64,000 nucleotides of DNA, from contig DASXDT010000006.1 of assembly GCA_036490475.1 (NCBI GenBank), positions 1,674,001 to 1,738,000 of the forward strand. The letters run 5' to 3'. A model generated the notes under the pieces. That model searched no databases and was not told the DNA's origin. It saw only the letters and a list, made by a program, of their open reading frames with translations. How positions within the stretch are numbered: the first letter of the stretch is position 1; each line of letters begins with the position of its first letter. Source of the stretch: Candidatus Tumulicola sp. GTDB taxonomy: Bacteria > Vulcanimicrobiota > Vulcanimicrobiia > Vulcanimicrobiales > Vulcanimicrobiaceae. This document shows, piece after piece, positions 35,509 through 43,800 of this stretch. The translations under genes and the position numbers were made by a program.

Positions 35509-36942
35509 TCATTCGAGGTCCGCCACCGCCGCGCGGGCGTCGTAGGTGCCAAGCGACACACGGAGTTTGACCACCGCTTCGACGTAGTCGACCCGTGCCG
35601 TAATGTCGTCGACCGCCGCTTGTTGCGCGGCTTGCTGCGACTGCAGCACGTCGTAGATCGTTTTCACGCCGGCCTTGTACTGGAGTTGCGCGATCCGCGC
35701 CGACTCAATGCCGAACGCCGCCTCTTGTTTGGCCCATGCCAACTGCCCGAGGGCCGTCTGCGCACCGCGATAACTCTGGCGCACGTCTAACTCGCTTTGT
35801 AACACGGTCTGCTCGAAGGTCGATTGCGCCGAGGCGAGTTGCGCGTCGTCGTTCACTCGTTCGCTGTGCCGCGCGTTGTAATCGACCAGGGGCAGCGAGA
35901 ACGTCGAAACGGCCTGAAGCGACCAATACCCGAACGAACCACGCGGCGCAAAGAGCGGACAGCCCTGAGGCGGGGGCACGGACGCCGGCGGGTTGCACTC
36001 TTGATCGAGTTCGGTTTGTAGCTCTACCGCGCTGGTCGGCGAAAACTGGTTGCCGATCCCGGCCGAGATCGCGATCTGCGGAAAGAGTTCGACGTTCCAG
36101 CTGCGACGCGTGGCTCGCGCGGCAACCACCGCTTGATGCGCGGCGCCGACATCCGGGCGGCTGTTTTCGGCAACGCCAACCAGCGTGTCGACGGTCCCAT
36201 GCGGAATGGGCGGCTGCGGAATATGAATAGGTGCCGCGAACGCCGTCAAGATCGGAGCTCCGATTTGCTGGGCCAACGTCTGACTGGCGTCTTCGACCGA
36301 AGCGCGATCGGCGATTAACGTCGATTCGCTCTTGGCCGCCGAAGTCTTGGCCTGAAGGACGTCGACACCCGCGGCTACGCCGGCGTGTTCCTTGATCTGC
36401 GCTTGATTGACAAGTTCATTTTGATACTTCAGCGTGAACTCGTCGACCGCTACGAGTCCGCGTCGTTCCACGATCGCGTAAAAGCTGTTGGTGACGCTGC
36501 TGGCGATTTGGTTTTCGGTGTTGGCCAGCGTTTTGGCGGCCTGCTCTTCCTGAGCTTTCGCGGCGGAAACCAGCAAGAACGAATAGCCGCCGGTCGTGAG
36601 ATTCCAATTCGAAATTCCGACTTGAGCCGTGTTCTGGCTCACGACGTTTTGTTGTTGGGCACCGATCACGGCGAAGCTGCCTTGATAGTTTGCGCTCTTG
36701 GACAAGATGCTCTGCAACGACGCATCGACCAACGGATAGGCCACCCCGCGTTGCAGGGCTAGTTGATGTTGCGCCTGCGTGAGCGCCGCTCGTTGCGACG
36801 CGACCGTCGAACTGTGGTCGAGCGCGTACGCAACCGCGTCGGGGAGCGTCATCGTTGCGGCTCCGGCGCTCGAGGGCCGCAAGGCGACTGCCAGCAACGC
36901 CGCCATAACTACGGCAGCGCGGCGAGCGGACGAACCGATCAA
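35509..36942 (-). CDS. TolC-like outer-membrane efflux protein
   Basis: Outer-membrane channel of a tripartite exporter, 477 residues. A signal peptide (about residues 1-28, ending SAGAA) is followed by the duplicated TolC repeat. Each half starts with the family motif: TLPDAVAYALDHSSTVASQR in the first, and NSRPDVGAAHQAVVAARATR in the second. Long Ala/Gln-rich helices and strands SFGYWSLQAVSTFSLPLVDY follow. The second half ends with an EAVVKLRVSLG helix. It ends 16 nt before the adaptor gene and its start overlaps the stop of the Yip1-like gene by 4 nt, so it belongs to the same operon. A 9-residue Cys-bounded insert (about CNPPASVPPPQGC) is unusual. Confidence 0.93.
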   Translation of the reverse strand: MIGSSARRAAVVMAALLAVALRPSSAGAATMTLPDAVAYALDHSSTVASQRAALTQAQHQLALQRGVAYPLVDASLQSILSKSANYQGSFAVIGAQQQNVVSQNTAQVGISNWNLTTGGYSFLLVSAAKAQEEQAAKTLANTENQIASSVTNSFYAIVERRGLVAVDEFTLKYQNELVNQAQIKEHAGVAAGVDVLQAKTSAAKSESTLIADRASVEDASQTLAQQIGAPILTAFAAPIHIPQPPIPHGTVDTLVGVAENSRPDVGAAHQAVVAARATRRSWNVELFPQIAISAGIGNQFSPTSAVELQTELDQECNPPASVPPPQGCPLFAPRGSFGYWSLQAVSTFSLPLVDYNARHSERVNDDAQLASAQSTFEQTVLQSELDVRQSYRGAQTALGQLAWAKQEAAFGIESARIAQLQYKAGVKTIYDVLQSQQAAQQAAVDDITARVDYVEAVVKLRVSLGTYDARAAVADLE

Positions 36943-37667
36943 CGTGCCAAGAGCGCGACGAGCGCGCCGTTAACCAAGAGCCAAACGAGCCCGGTCAGCC
37001 ACGCCCATGTGCGCGACACGCCGGCGACGATCACCATCGCGGCGACGGTCAGACCTACACCCCACAAGGTGAAAGGGTTGAAGATGCTGAGGAACGCGTG
37101 CAGTTTGAGCGCCGTTTCCGGAACCAGAATCGCCAGAGACGGCATGACCCCTTGCAGCGCTTTCGGCGAATCGAACGACTGCGGACCGCGCACGAGCGCG
37201 ATGATCGCAGCAACGACGTAGTAGATGGCGATCATCGGAATGCCGATGTTGACAGCAACGGCCCACAACCGGCGAAACGACGCGGTTCCGCGGCCGGCCA
37301 TGTTTCCGATCGTCATCATGACGGCCAGCAGAAGACTTCCGAGAAAGACTACGGCGGGCGCTCCGACCCACGCCCATTGCGAGACCTTTAGTACGAGTGC
37401 GAGATGCATTTGTTGTTGTGCCGGTGTCTCGGCTGCCCAGGTTGGATTCTGTGCAAGTACTTCGGGCCAGCCGGCTTGCGTGGCGTGAAGCAACGCCGGA
37501 ACCATCAAGAAACTCGCCAGCGTATAAAGAACGATGACGATCAGTATCGCCCATCCCCATGTCGCGTGGACGCGAAGTCGCTCCAGCGCGTCCCGCGGCG
37601 CAACGACGATGTCGAGCGCTGTCTTTAGCCCGTCGGCGTTCGACGTTTGACCGCTTTCGATTGCCAC
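36939..37667 (-). CDS. Yip1-domain-like integral membrane protein
   Basis: A 242-residue membrane protein with five predicted hydrophobic segments (for example WGWAILIVIVLYTLASFLMV, GAPAVVFLGSLLLAVMMTIG and MIAIYYVVAAIIALV). The opening, with DIVVAPRDALERLRV before the first helix, and the pattern NPFTLWGVGLTVAAM near the end, are typical of bacterial Yip1-family proteins, whose function is unknown. It overlaps the TolC-like gene by 4 nt and the small exported protein gene by 43 nt. This places it inside the efflux operon, where an assembly or membrane-partner role is a guess. Confidence 0.8.
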   Translation of the reverse strand: MAIESGQTSNADGLKTALDIVVAPRDALERLRVHATWGWAILIVIVLYTLASFLMVPALLHATQAGWPEVLAQNPTWAAETPAQQQMHLALVLKVSQWAWVGAPAVVFLGSLLLAVMMTIGNMAGRGTASFRRLWAVAVNIGIPMIAIYYVVAAIIALVRGPQSFDSPKALQGVMPSLAILVPETALKLHAFLSIFNPFTLWGVGLTVAAMVIVAGVSRTWAWLTGLVWLLVNGALVALLAR

Positions 37668-37999
37668 CCGTATACCTCGCTATAAGACGGATACGAACGC
37701 CGATAGGTACCCGGCGTCGCCTTGCATTGTTTCGCACTGTCCGAGTCGGAGCCTGGAGGGACTAGTTCTGCGGGAAGCCGGCGCAAGATCGCAGCGCGCA
37801 CGCATTCGAGACGTTCGGCACGCAATTCCAGCAATCGCATTTGAATTAATAGACGTGCGTTGCGGAGCGCGCGCCGCGATAACAACGCGCTGGGAGCGAC
37901 GTGGTGCGGGGTGGCAATCGGTGCAGGGGACACCTTTTCGCGGGGTAGTGAGGCCGGAGCGGTGAACAGCACCGTCATAACAATCATAATGATATTCAT
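37625..37999 (-). CDS. Small exported basic protein heading the efflux operon
   Basis: A 124-residue protein from ATG at 37999, which has GGAGG 4 nt upstream. The N-terminus (MNIIMIVMTVLFTAPASLP) is a short signal peptide or anchor. A Pro/Ala segment is followed by a strongly basic amphipathic helix (RRALRNARLLIQMRLLELRA, ERLECVRAAILRRL), and the C-terminus is Ser/Tyr/Lys-rich with one more Cys. No family recognised. It overlaps the Yip1-like gene by 43 nt, indicating translational coupling, and is the first gene of the seven-gene efflux unit. It could be a regulator of the exporter or an exported peptide-like substrate; both are conjecture. Confidence 0.65.
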   Translation of the reverse strand: MNIIMIVMTVLFTAPASLPREKVSPAPIATPHHVAPSALLSRRALRNARLLIQMRLLELRAERLECVRAAILRRLPAELVPPGSDSDSAKQCKATPGTYRRSYPSYSEVYGWQSKAVKRRTPTG

Positions 38000-38065
38000 A
38001 GAACCTCCGGGCGGGCAGGGTAATTCGCCATTCACGCCCCGGACGGTCAGGAGCAAGACCAGCTA

Positions 38066-39760
38066 TTGAACTCTGACGTATTGAGCGTACCGGCGCCCCC
38101 CGACGCGCCGTACACGCGGGTTGTCCCGTTGGGCGGCTGCGGCGAGATCGGCCGCAACATGACGGTCATCGAAACCAACGACGACATGGTGGTCGTCGAC
38201 TGCGGCCTGATGTTCCCCGACGACGAAATGCTCGGAGTCGACATCGTGATCAACGACTTCACCTACGTTCGCGAACGGCAACACAAGCTGCGCGCGGTGC
38301 TGGTGACACACGGCCACGAAGACCACATCGGCGGCATTCCATATTTCTTGCGCGAATTTCCCGAAACGCCGATCGTGGGTACGGCGCTGTCCTTGGCATT
38401 GGTGCGCGCGAAATCGCGCGAGCAGCGGCCGGGCGACGTCAACTACGTGCAAGTGAAGCCCGGCGACCGCGTGCGGCACGGTTCGATCGAGACCGAGTTC
38501 GTACACATCAATCACTCGGTGGCTGGGGCGTGTTCTTTGGCCATCCGCACGGCGGTCGGAACGATCTTTCACACCGGCGATTTCAAATTCGACCAAACCC
38601 CGATCGACGGCAAACCGGCGGACTTCGCGCGCATCGCGCGGATCGGCGACGAAGGCGTGCTGTGCATGCTGTCGGACTCGACCAACGCCGAGCGCCCGGG
38701 ACACACGCTGTCGGAGCGCATCGTCGGCGAAGCGTTCACCAATATTTTTTCGCGCGCTAAAGGCCGGATTTTAATCGCGTCCTTCGCATCGAACGTGCCG
38801 CGTATTCAGCAAGCGGTCGATCATGCCGTGCGGTTCGGCCGCAAGGTCGCGTTCTTGGGCCGTTCGATGCAGAACGTCGTGCATTTTGCCGGAGAGCTCG
38901 GACATCTCAAAATTCCGGCCGGCACGGTCGTAAAGATTGAAGAAGTCGGCGGCCTGCCGCCCGAGCGCGTGCTCGTCGTGACGACGGGCTCGCAAGGCGA
39001 ACCGATGAGCGGCCTATCGCGTATGTCGGTGCGCGACCATCCGAAGTTTGCGATCGTCGCCGGCGATACGGTCGTCATCAGCGCGACGCCGATTCCCGGA
39101 AACGAGCAAGGCGTCTACCGCACGATTAACAATCTCACGAAGCTCGGGGCGATCGTCATCCACGGCACCGACGGGCGTTCGCACGTATCCGGACACGGAT
39201 CGCAAGAAGAGCTGTTGCTGATGCTCAACCTCGTGCGCCCGGAGTTTTTCATCCCGGTACACGGCGAGTATCGCATGCTGGTCGCGCACGGACGGCTGGC
39301 GGCCGAAACCGGCGTCGATCCGGCCAACGTGTACGTCAGCGAAAACGGCGACGTGTTGGAGTTCACCGGCGAGTACGCCGACAAGATCGGCAGAACATAC
39401 GGCGGGCACGTCTTCGTCGACGGATCCGGCGTGGGCGATATCGGCCAAGCCGTGTTGCGCGACCGGAAAGCGCTGTCCAACGATGGCATCATGGTCGTGG
39501 TGCTCGCGATCGATTCCGAGGAGGCGCGAATTTCGGCCGGCCCCGACATCATCTCGAAGGGCGTGTTTTATCTGCCCGAAGCCGGCGGCGTGATCGAACA
39601 GTTACGCGACGAGCTGATGGCTACGTTGGCGCAGCTCTCGGTCGAAGGAATGCGCGACACCAACACGGTGCGCGAACACGTGCGCGCAAGTCTAGCGAAA
39701 GCGGTGTTCGCGCGCACGAAGCGGCGCCCGGTCGTGATTCCGGTAGTGCTCGAAGTCTAA
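38066..39760 (+). CDS. rnj: Ribonuclease J
   Basis: Metallo-beta-lactamase/beta-CASP nuclease with 5'-exo- and endonuclease activity in mRNA decay and rRNA maturation; 564 residues. It has PLGGCGEIGRNM, the zinc motif THGHEDHIGG, HINHSVAGACSL, HTGDFKFD, LSDSTNAERPG, and the beta-CASP blocks ending in VSGHGSQEELLLML and HGEYRMLVAHGRLA. The C-terminal domain completes the usual about 555-residue form. The start is TTG at 38066, with AGGAG 12 nt away. It is divergent from the efflux operon, whose first gene starts 66 nt away. Confidence 0.96.
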   Translation: MNSDVLSVPAPPDAPYTRVVPLGGCGEIGRNMTVIETNDDMVVVDCGLMFPDDEMLGVDIVINDFTYVRERQHKLRAVLVTHGHEDHIGGIPYFLREFPETPIVGTALSLALVRAKSREQRPGDVNYVQVKPGDRVRHGSIETEFVHINHSVAGACSLAIRTAVGTIFHTGDFKFDQTPIDGKPADFARIARIGDEGVLCMLSDSTNAERPGHTLSERIVGEAFTNIFSRAKGRILIASFASNVPRIQQAVDHAVRFGRKVAFLGRSMQNVVHFAGELGHLKIPAGTVVKIEEVGGLPPERVLVVTTGSQGEPMSGLSRMSVRDHPKFAIVAGDTVVISATPIPGNEQGVYRTINNLTKLGAIVIHGTDGRSHVSGHGSQEELLLMLNLVRPEFFIPVHGEYRMLVAHGRLAAETGVDPANVYVSENGDVLEFTGEYADKIGRTYGGHVFVDGSGVGDIGQAVLRDRKALSNDGIMVVVLAIDSEEARISAGPDIISKGVFYLPEAGGVIEQLRDELMATLAQLSVEGMRDTNTVREHVRASLAKAVFARTKRRPVVIPVVLEV

Positions 39761-39776
39761 AGAAAGCGAGACTTCG

Positions 39777-40868
39777 CTAGAGCGTCGACCAGACGTCGAG
39801 TTTGCGGCGCACGCCTTCGATGACCGCGTCGGTGTATTCGGTGGTGGTGGCGTGGCCGCCGAGGTCGGCGGTGGCAACGCCGGCGTGCAGCGTTTCCAAC
39901 GAAGACTCGTAGATTGCGCGCGACGCGTCGGCGGCGCGACGGCCCTCGACGTACGATAGCACGGCGGCTCCGGCCAAAATCATCGCCAGCGGGTTGGCGA
40001 CATTCTTTCCTTGCAGTCGCGGCGCGGTGCCGTGCGGCGCTTCGGCCATTACGACGCTCGGAGCGGCGCCCGCTGTATGATTCGCATCGTCGAACGCCAG
40101 CAGGAGCGATTCCGCACCGGCCAGCGAGCCGAACAGCTGCATCACCATGTCCGACAAGCAATCGCCGTCGCGATTGAGCGACGGGATCACGAGCGGCCGG
40201 TCTCCCGAACTCGACAGCAACAGCGCGTAGGTCGCGTCGATCAATTGCGGGTCGTACGGAACGTTCGGATGGCGCTCGTGCGCCGCGTCCATCTCTTCTT
40301 TCAGCATGCCTTCGTACACCGGACTCACGGTGTACTTGGGGCCGCCGAAGACGACGCCGCCCACTTTCTTGGCATGGGTGAACGCATATTCGGAGACGTG
40401 ACGGCAAACCGAACGCGAGATCGTTTCGGTGCGACAGGCGATTTCGTCGCCGTCCCGAGACTCGCGCCACTCCTTGGCGCCGTAGGCGTCGCCGACGGCC
40501 ATGCGCACGATCGAAATCGGAGCGTGAATTCCGGCCACGGGACGCACGCGCGGCAATCGCCGTCCGGTTCGCACGATTACTTTGCCGTCGACGCGTTCGC
40601 GCAGAATGCGATTCGGGGAGCCCACATCGCCCGTTTGTTCGGGTGTAATCGTCGCCGCTTTCAAACCCAGCCGTGCGCGCCGCATCGCGTCGGCCGCTTC
40701 GTGAACGATTTCGTTGCCGGACGAACGCCGGCGCTCCAGCGATAAGTCGTAGCGTTCGAATTGCAGCTCGAGCCCGATGACCGATGGATCGAGCACGCGG
40801 AGCGCTTCGAGCAGCAGCTCTTGGCCGGTTTGATCGCCTTCGAGCACGACGAGAGTGGGCGCGTTCAA
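39777..40868 (-). CDS. Isocitrate/isopropylmalate dehydrogenase-family oxidoreductase, divergent
   Basis: NAD(P)-dependent beta-decarboxylating dehydrogenase superfamily, 363 residues. Family traits are VVLEGDQTGQELLLEALRVL (GDG-like nucleotide/substrate loop), the late EAPHGTAPRLQGKNVANPLA block, and DRPLVIPSLNRDGDCLSDM. The classical VREnTEG-Y substrate segment is replaced by IVRMAVGDAYGAKEWRES, and the arginine cluster is atypical (NRILRERVDGKVIVRTGRRL), so the substrate need not be isocitrate or isopropylmalate. TTG at 40868 has GAGG 8 nt upstream and is preferred; ATG at 40907 shares the palindrome CCATGG with the ftsK ATG. Convergent with RNase J. Confidence 0.8.
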   Translation of the reverse strand: MNAPTLVVLEGDQTGQELLLEALRVLDPSVIGLELQFERYDLSLERRRSSGNEIVHEAADAMRRARLGLKAATITPEQTGDVGSPNRILRERVDGKVIVRTGRRLPRVRPVAGIHAPISIVRMAVGDAYGAKEWRESRDGDEIACRTETISRSVCRHVSEYAFTHAKKVGGVVFGGPKYTVSPVYEGMLKEEMDAAHERHPNVPYDPQLIDATYALLLSSSGDRPLVIPSLNRDGDCLSDMVMQLFGSLAGAESLLLAFDDANHTAGAAPSVVMAEAPHGTAPRLQGKNVANPLAMILAGAAVLSYVEGRRAADASRAIYESSLETLHAGVATADLGGHATTTEYTDAVIEGVRRKLDVWSTL

Positions 40869-40905
40869 AGTGAAGTCCTCGCAGGGTGACGAATCCGAAG
40901 TTTCC

Positions 40906-43122
40906 ATGGCACGTGCGCGCCGTAAGGCGACCGCCAGGACACGGCTCAATCTCGAGATCGTTGGAATAGCCGCGATCGGAATCGCCATCCTGATGGGGAT
41001 TTCTTTGGCGACTCCGCATCATGCCGGTCGAATCGGCGAATGGACTGCCGACGCGCTCCACCATCTCTTTGGAGGTGGGGCGGTTCTTTTCCCCGTGCTC
41101 GTTGCGCTGTTCGGTGCGATTCTGTTTCTCGAAGTAAACGTTCCGAGATTGGTGAACGAAATCGGGACGTCGGCGCTTGCGTGCTTTCTGATCGTCGATG
41201 CCGCGCTCGGTTCGGGCGGCTACGCGCGCGGCGGCGTCGTCGGTTCGAACATCTGGTGGGCGCTGCGTTCGTTGATCGGCGTCGCGGGTGCGTGGATCGT
41301 CGTGGCGGTCGCGGCCGTTTCGCTGCTGCTGTGGTTGACCAACGCTAGTTTGAAGCGGACGATCGGACGCGTCGCAGGTTGGGCGGGATCGATCCGTATG
41401 CCCGACCTTCCGGCGGTCCGAAGACCGAAGATCGAACTACCGCCCGGTCACGCTTCATTGCGCGAGGCGTTTGCGCTCGGCGCTCCATCCCCCAAAGCCG
41501 AAGTCGTCGCCCCGACGGCACGCGAACCGCTGGTCGCAGTCGAACCGGCCGCACCTATCGTTCCTCAGCCTCCGGTCGTTCGCACGCCGTACTTCGAACC
41601 CGAGCCGGTGCCGCCCGAACCGGTGCGTCCGGAACCGGCGCGCGGCTTATCGGGTGAGTACGAGCCGCCGGCCCCGGGTTCGATCAACTACCGGCTGCCG
41701 GACCTGGCGATTTTTGACCCGCCCGTGGCGCAAGTCACGGACGATTCGAATCGCGCACACCTGCTGGAAGATACGCTGGCTAGCTTCGGCGTCGGCGCCA
41801 AGGTCGTGCATATCGAGCGCGGCCCATCGATTACGCGGTACGAGCTCAAGCCCGAGCGCGGCATCAAAATCGCGCGCATCGCATCGTTGGCCGACGATCT
41901 GGCGCTCGCGCTGGCCGCGACGAGCGTGCGCATCGAAGCACCGATCCCCGGCAAATCGGCGGTCGGCATCGAGATCCCCAATCAAACGGTCTCGCTCGTC
42001 GCGATTCGTGAAATCCTCGAAGCGATTCCAAACCGCGGGCAAATTCCGCCGCTGTGGATGGCGCTCGGCAAAGATATCAGCGGCCGGCCGGTGTTTGGCG
42101 ATCTCGGAAAGATGCCGCATTTACTGGTGGCGGGTGCGACCGGCGCCGGCAAGTCGGTATGTCTCAACACGATTCTCGCATCGCTGCTCGTGACGGCGAC
42201 GCCCGATCAAGTGCAGTTGCTGATGATCGATCCCAAACGTGTCGAGCTGAGCGTGTATAACGGAATTCCGCATTTAGTGCGCGAGCCCATCACCGATCCA
42301 CGCATGGCGGCCGGCGCGCTGTTCGAAATGACCAAAGAGATGGATTCGCGCTACGAGCGTTTTGCTAAAGCCGGCGTGCGAAAGATCGAAGAATACAACG
42401 CGAAGTTTCCGGACGAAACGCTGCCGTACGTCGTGATCGTGATCGATGAGTTGGCCGATCTGATGCTGGTCGCGCCGGCCAAGGTCGAATCGACCGTCAC
42501 GCGTTTAGCGCAGTTAGCTCGCGCCACCGGGATTCATCTGATCGTCGCGACGCAGCGCCCGTCGGTCGACGTCATCACCGGATTGATCAAGGCCAACATT
42601 CCATCGCGCATCGCCTTCGCGGTGAGCTCGCAAACAGATTCGCGCGTCATCCTCGATATGAACGGTGCCGAACGATTGCTGGGTCGCGGAGATATGCTGT
42701 ATCTGCCGATCGACGCTCCGAAACCCATTCGCGCGCAGGGCGCGTTGATCACCGGGGCCGAGGTCGAACGGCTGGTGGATTTCTGGGCACGTCAATCGCG
42801 ACCGAGCAATCTCGTGGAGGTCGAAGCCGTTCCGGTGAGCGACGAGGAAAACGGAAAAGCCGTCGATTCGTTGTGCTACGAAGCGGCCAAGTTCATCATC
42901 GAAACCAACTATGCATCGACCGCTCAGCTGCAGTCGCAGTTTTCGATCGGACATCCGCGCGCCGTTCGCCTTATGAAGCAACTGGAAGAATTTAAGGTCG
43001 TCGGTCCGCACGAAGGGACCAAACCGCGCAAAATCGTCGTCGGTTTGGCCGAACTCGAATTGCTGGCTCCGCGTTTGGGCTCGGGCGAACGGCAGACCGA
43101 TCTGTTCGGGTCCGAATCGTGA
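40906..43122 (+). CDS. ftsK: DNA translocase FtsK/SpoIIIE
   Basis: Septal DNA pump that clears chromosomes during division; 738 residues from ATG at 40906. Four N-terminal TM helices (from about residue 15 to 150) lead into a Pro/Glu-rich linker (residues about 195-250, with EPEPVPPEPVRPEP). The motor has GKDISGRPVFGDLGKMPHLL, Walker A GATGAGKSVCLN, Walker B YVVIVIDELADLMLV and TQRPSVDVITGLIKANIPSR. A C-terminal gamma winged-helix domain (STAQLQSQFSIGHPRAVRLM) reads KOPS-like sites. Its stop overlaps the PAP2 gene start (GTGA). Confidence 0.96.
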   Translation: MARARRKATARTRLNLEIVGIAAIGIAILMGISLATPHHAGRIGEWTADALHHLFGGGAVLFPVLVALFGAILFLEVNVPRLVNEIGTSALACFLIVDAALGSGGYARGGVVGSNIWWALRSLIGVAGAWIVVAVAAVSLLLWLTNASLKRTIGRVAGWAGSIRMPDLPAVRRPKIELPPGHASLREAFALGAPSPKAEVVAPTAREPLVAVEPAAPIVPQPPVVRTPYFEPEPVPPEPVRPEPARGLSGEYEPPAPGSINYRLPDLAIFDPPVAQVTDDSNRAHLLEDTLASFGVGAKVVHIERGPSITRYELKPERGIKIARIASLADDLALALAATSVRIEAPIPGKSAVGIEIPNQTVSLVAIREILEAIPNRGQIPPLWMALGKDISGRPVFGDLGKMPHLLVAGATGAGKSVCLNTILASLLVTATPDQVQLLMIDPKRVELSVYNGIPHLVREPITDPRMAAGALFEMTKEMDSRYERFAKAGVRKIEEYNAKFPDETLPYVVIVIDELADLMLVAPAKVESTVTRLAQLARATGIHLIVATQRPSVDVITGLIKANIPSRIAFAVSSQTDSRVILDMNGAERLLGRGDMLYLPIDAPKPIRAQGALITGAEVERLVDFWARQSRPSNLVEVEAVPVSDEENGKAVDSLCYEAAKFIIETNYASTAQLQSQFSIGHPRAVRLMKQLEEFKVVGPHEGTKPRKIVVGLAELELLAPRLGSGERQTDLFGSES

Positions 43123-43748
43123 CGCGCCGAATCGTTCTCGCGCTGGTAGCGCTAGCGGCGTTTGTCGCGTTTTGGCGGCTCGGCGCATACGTTCGCGCAA
43201 ACGGCGAACCGGCGGCGCTGATCGTGTTCGAGGCGGAACTGGCCGGCCACGGCCTTCTGGCGGCGTGGTGGCTCACGTTCTCGTGCTACGTGCAGACGCT
43301 GGTCCTCGTTGGCGTGCTGCTCATCGTTCTGGCCTGGCGCTTCCCGGCGTGGCGTGTGCGCATCGCATGTACGCTCGTCAGTGCGATCGTATGCTGGCGC
43401 CTCGCCGATTTCTTTCAACACGTGTACGCGCGGCCGCGACCCGCAGTTTGGTTCGTACACCACGAAACCGCGTTTTCGTATCCCAGTAGCCACGCCGCCA
43501 TCGCACTCGGATTCTACGGGTTGTGGGCGGTGTTGCTCTACAGCAGCGAGTTGGGTCGCCGGACGCGGCTGCTATCCGCCGCCGCCCTCATCTGCTTGAC
43601 CGTTGCGATCTACTGGGCGCGTCTGGCGCTCGGCGCCCATTATGCGACCGACCTGGCAGGCGGCGCGTTCCTGGCGGTGGGCATCGTATGTGCCGGCGCA
43701 GCCGTACTCCCGGGAAACGTTGTTGCGCCGTTCGCGGGGCGCCGCTAG
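43119..43748 (+). CDS. PAP2-family membrane phosphatase
   Basis: Integral membrane lipid-phosphate phosphatase, 209 residues, about six TM helices. The three-part phosphatase motif is visible: HVYARPRP (Lys replaced, RPRP kept), SYPSSHAA with the catalytic His, and ARLALGAHYATDLAGG with the final His and Asp. Likely substrates are undecaprenyl pyrophosphate, phosphatidate or another prenyl diphosphate. GTG start overlaps the ftsK stop by 4 nt, and mqnE follows within 55 nt. This context would allow a role in cell-envelope lipid carrier recycling or, less surely, in prenyl metabolism for quinones. Confidence 0.9.
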   Translation: MTRRIVLALVALAAFVAFWRLGAYVRANGEPAALIVFEAELAGHGLLAAWWLTFSCYVQTLVLVGVLLIVLAWRFPAWRVRIACTLVSAIVCWRLADFFQHVYARPRPAVWFVHHETAFSYPSSHAAIALGFYGLWAVLLYSSELGRRTRLLSAAALICLTVAIYWARLALGAHYATDLAGGAFLAVGIVCAGAAVLPGNVVAPFAGRR

Positions 43749-43800
43749 AGTAAACCCGAAGATTCGAACCGAGCTCCCGCCCCTCGAAGAAAGGTCCGCC

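Noticed and set aside
39757-41064. 435-residue Arg-rich minus-strand frame over the dehydrogenase gene
   Set aside because: It is a shadow of the IDH/IMDH-family gene, whose frame contains the EAPHGTAP and GDQTG motifs.
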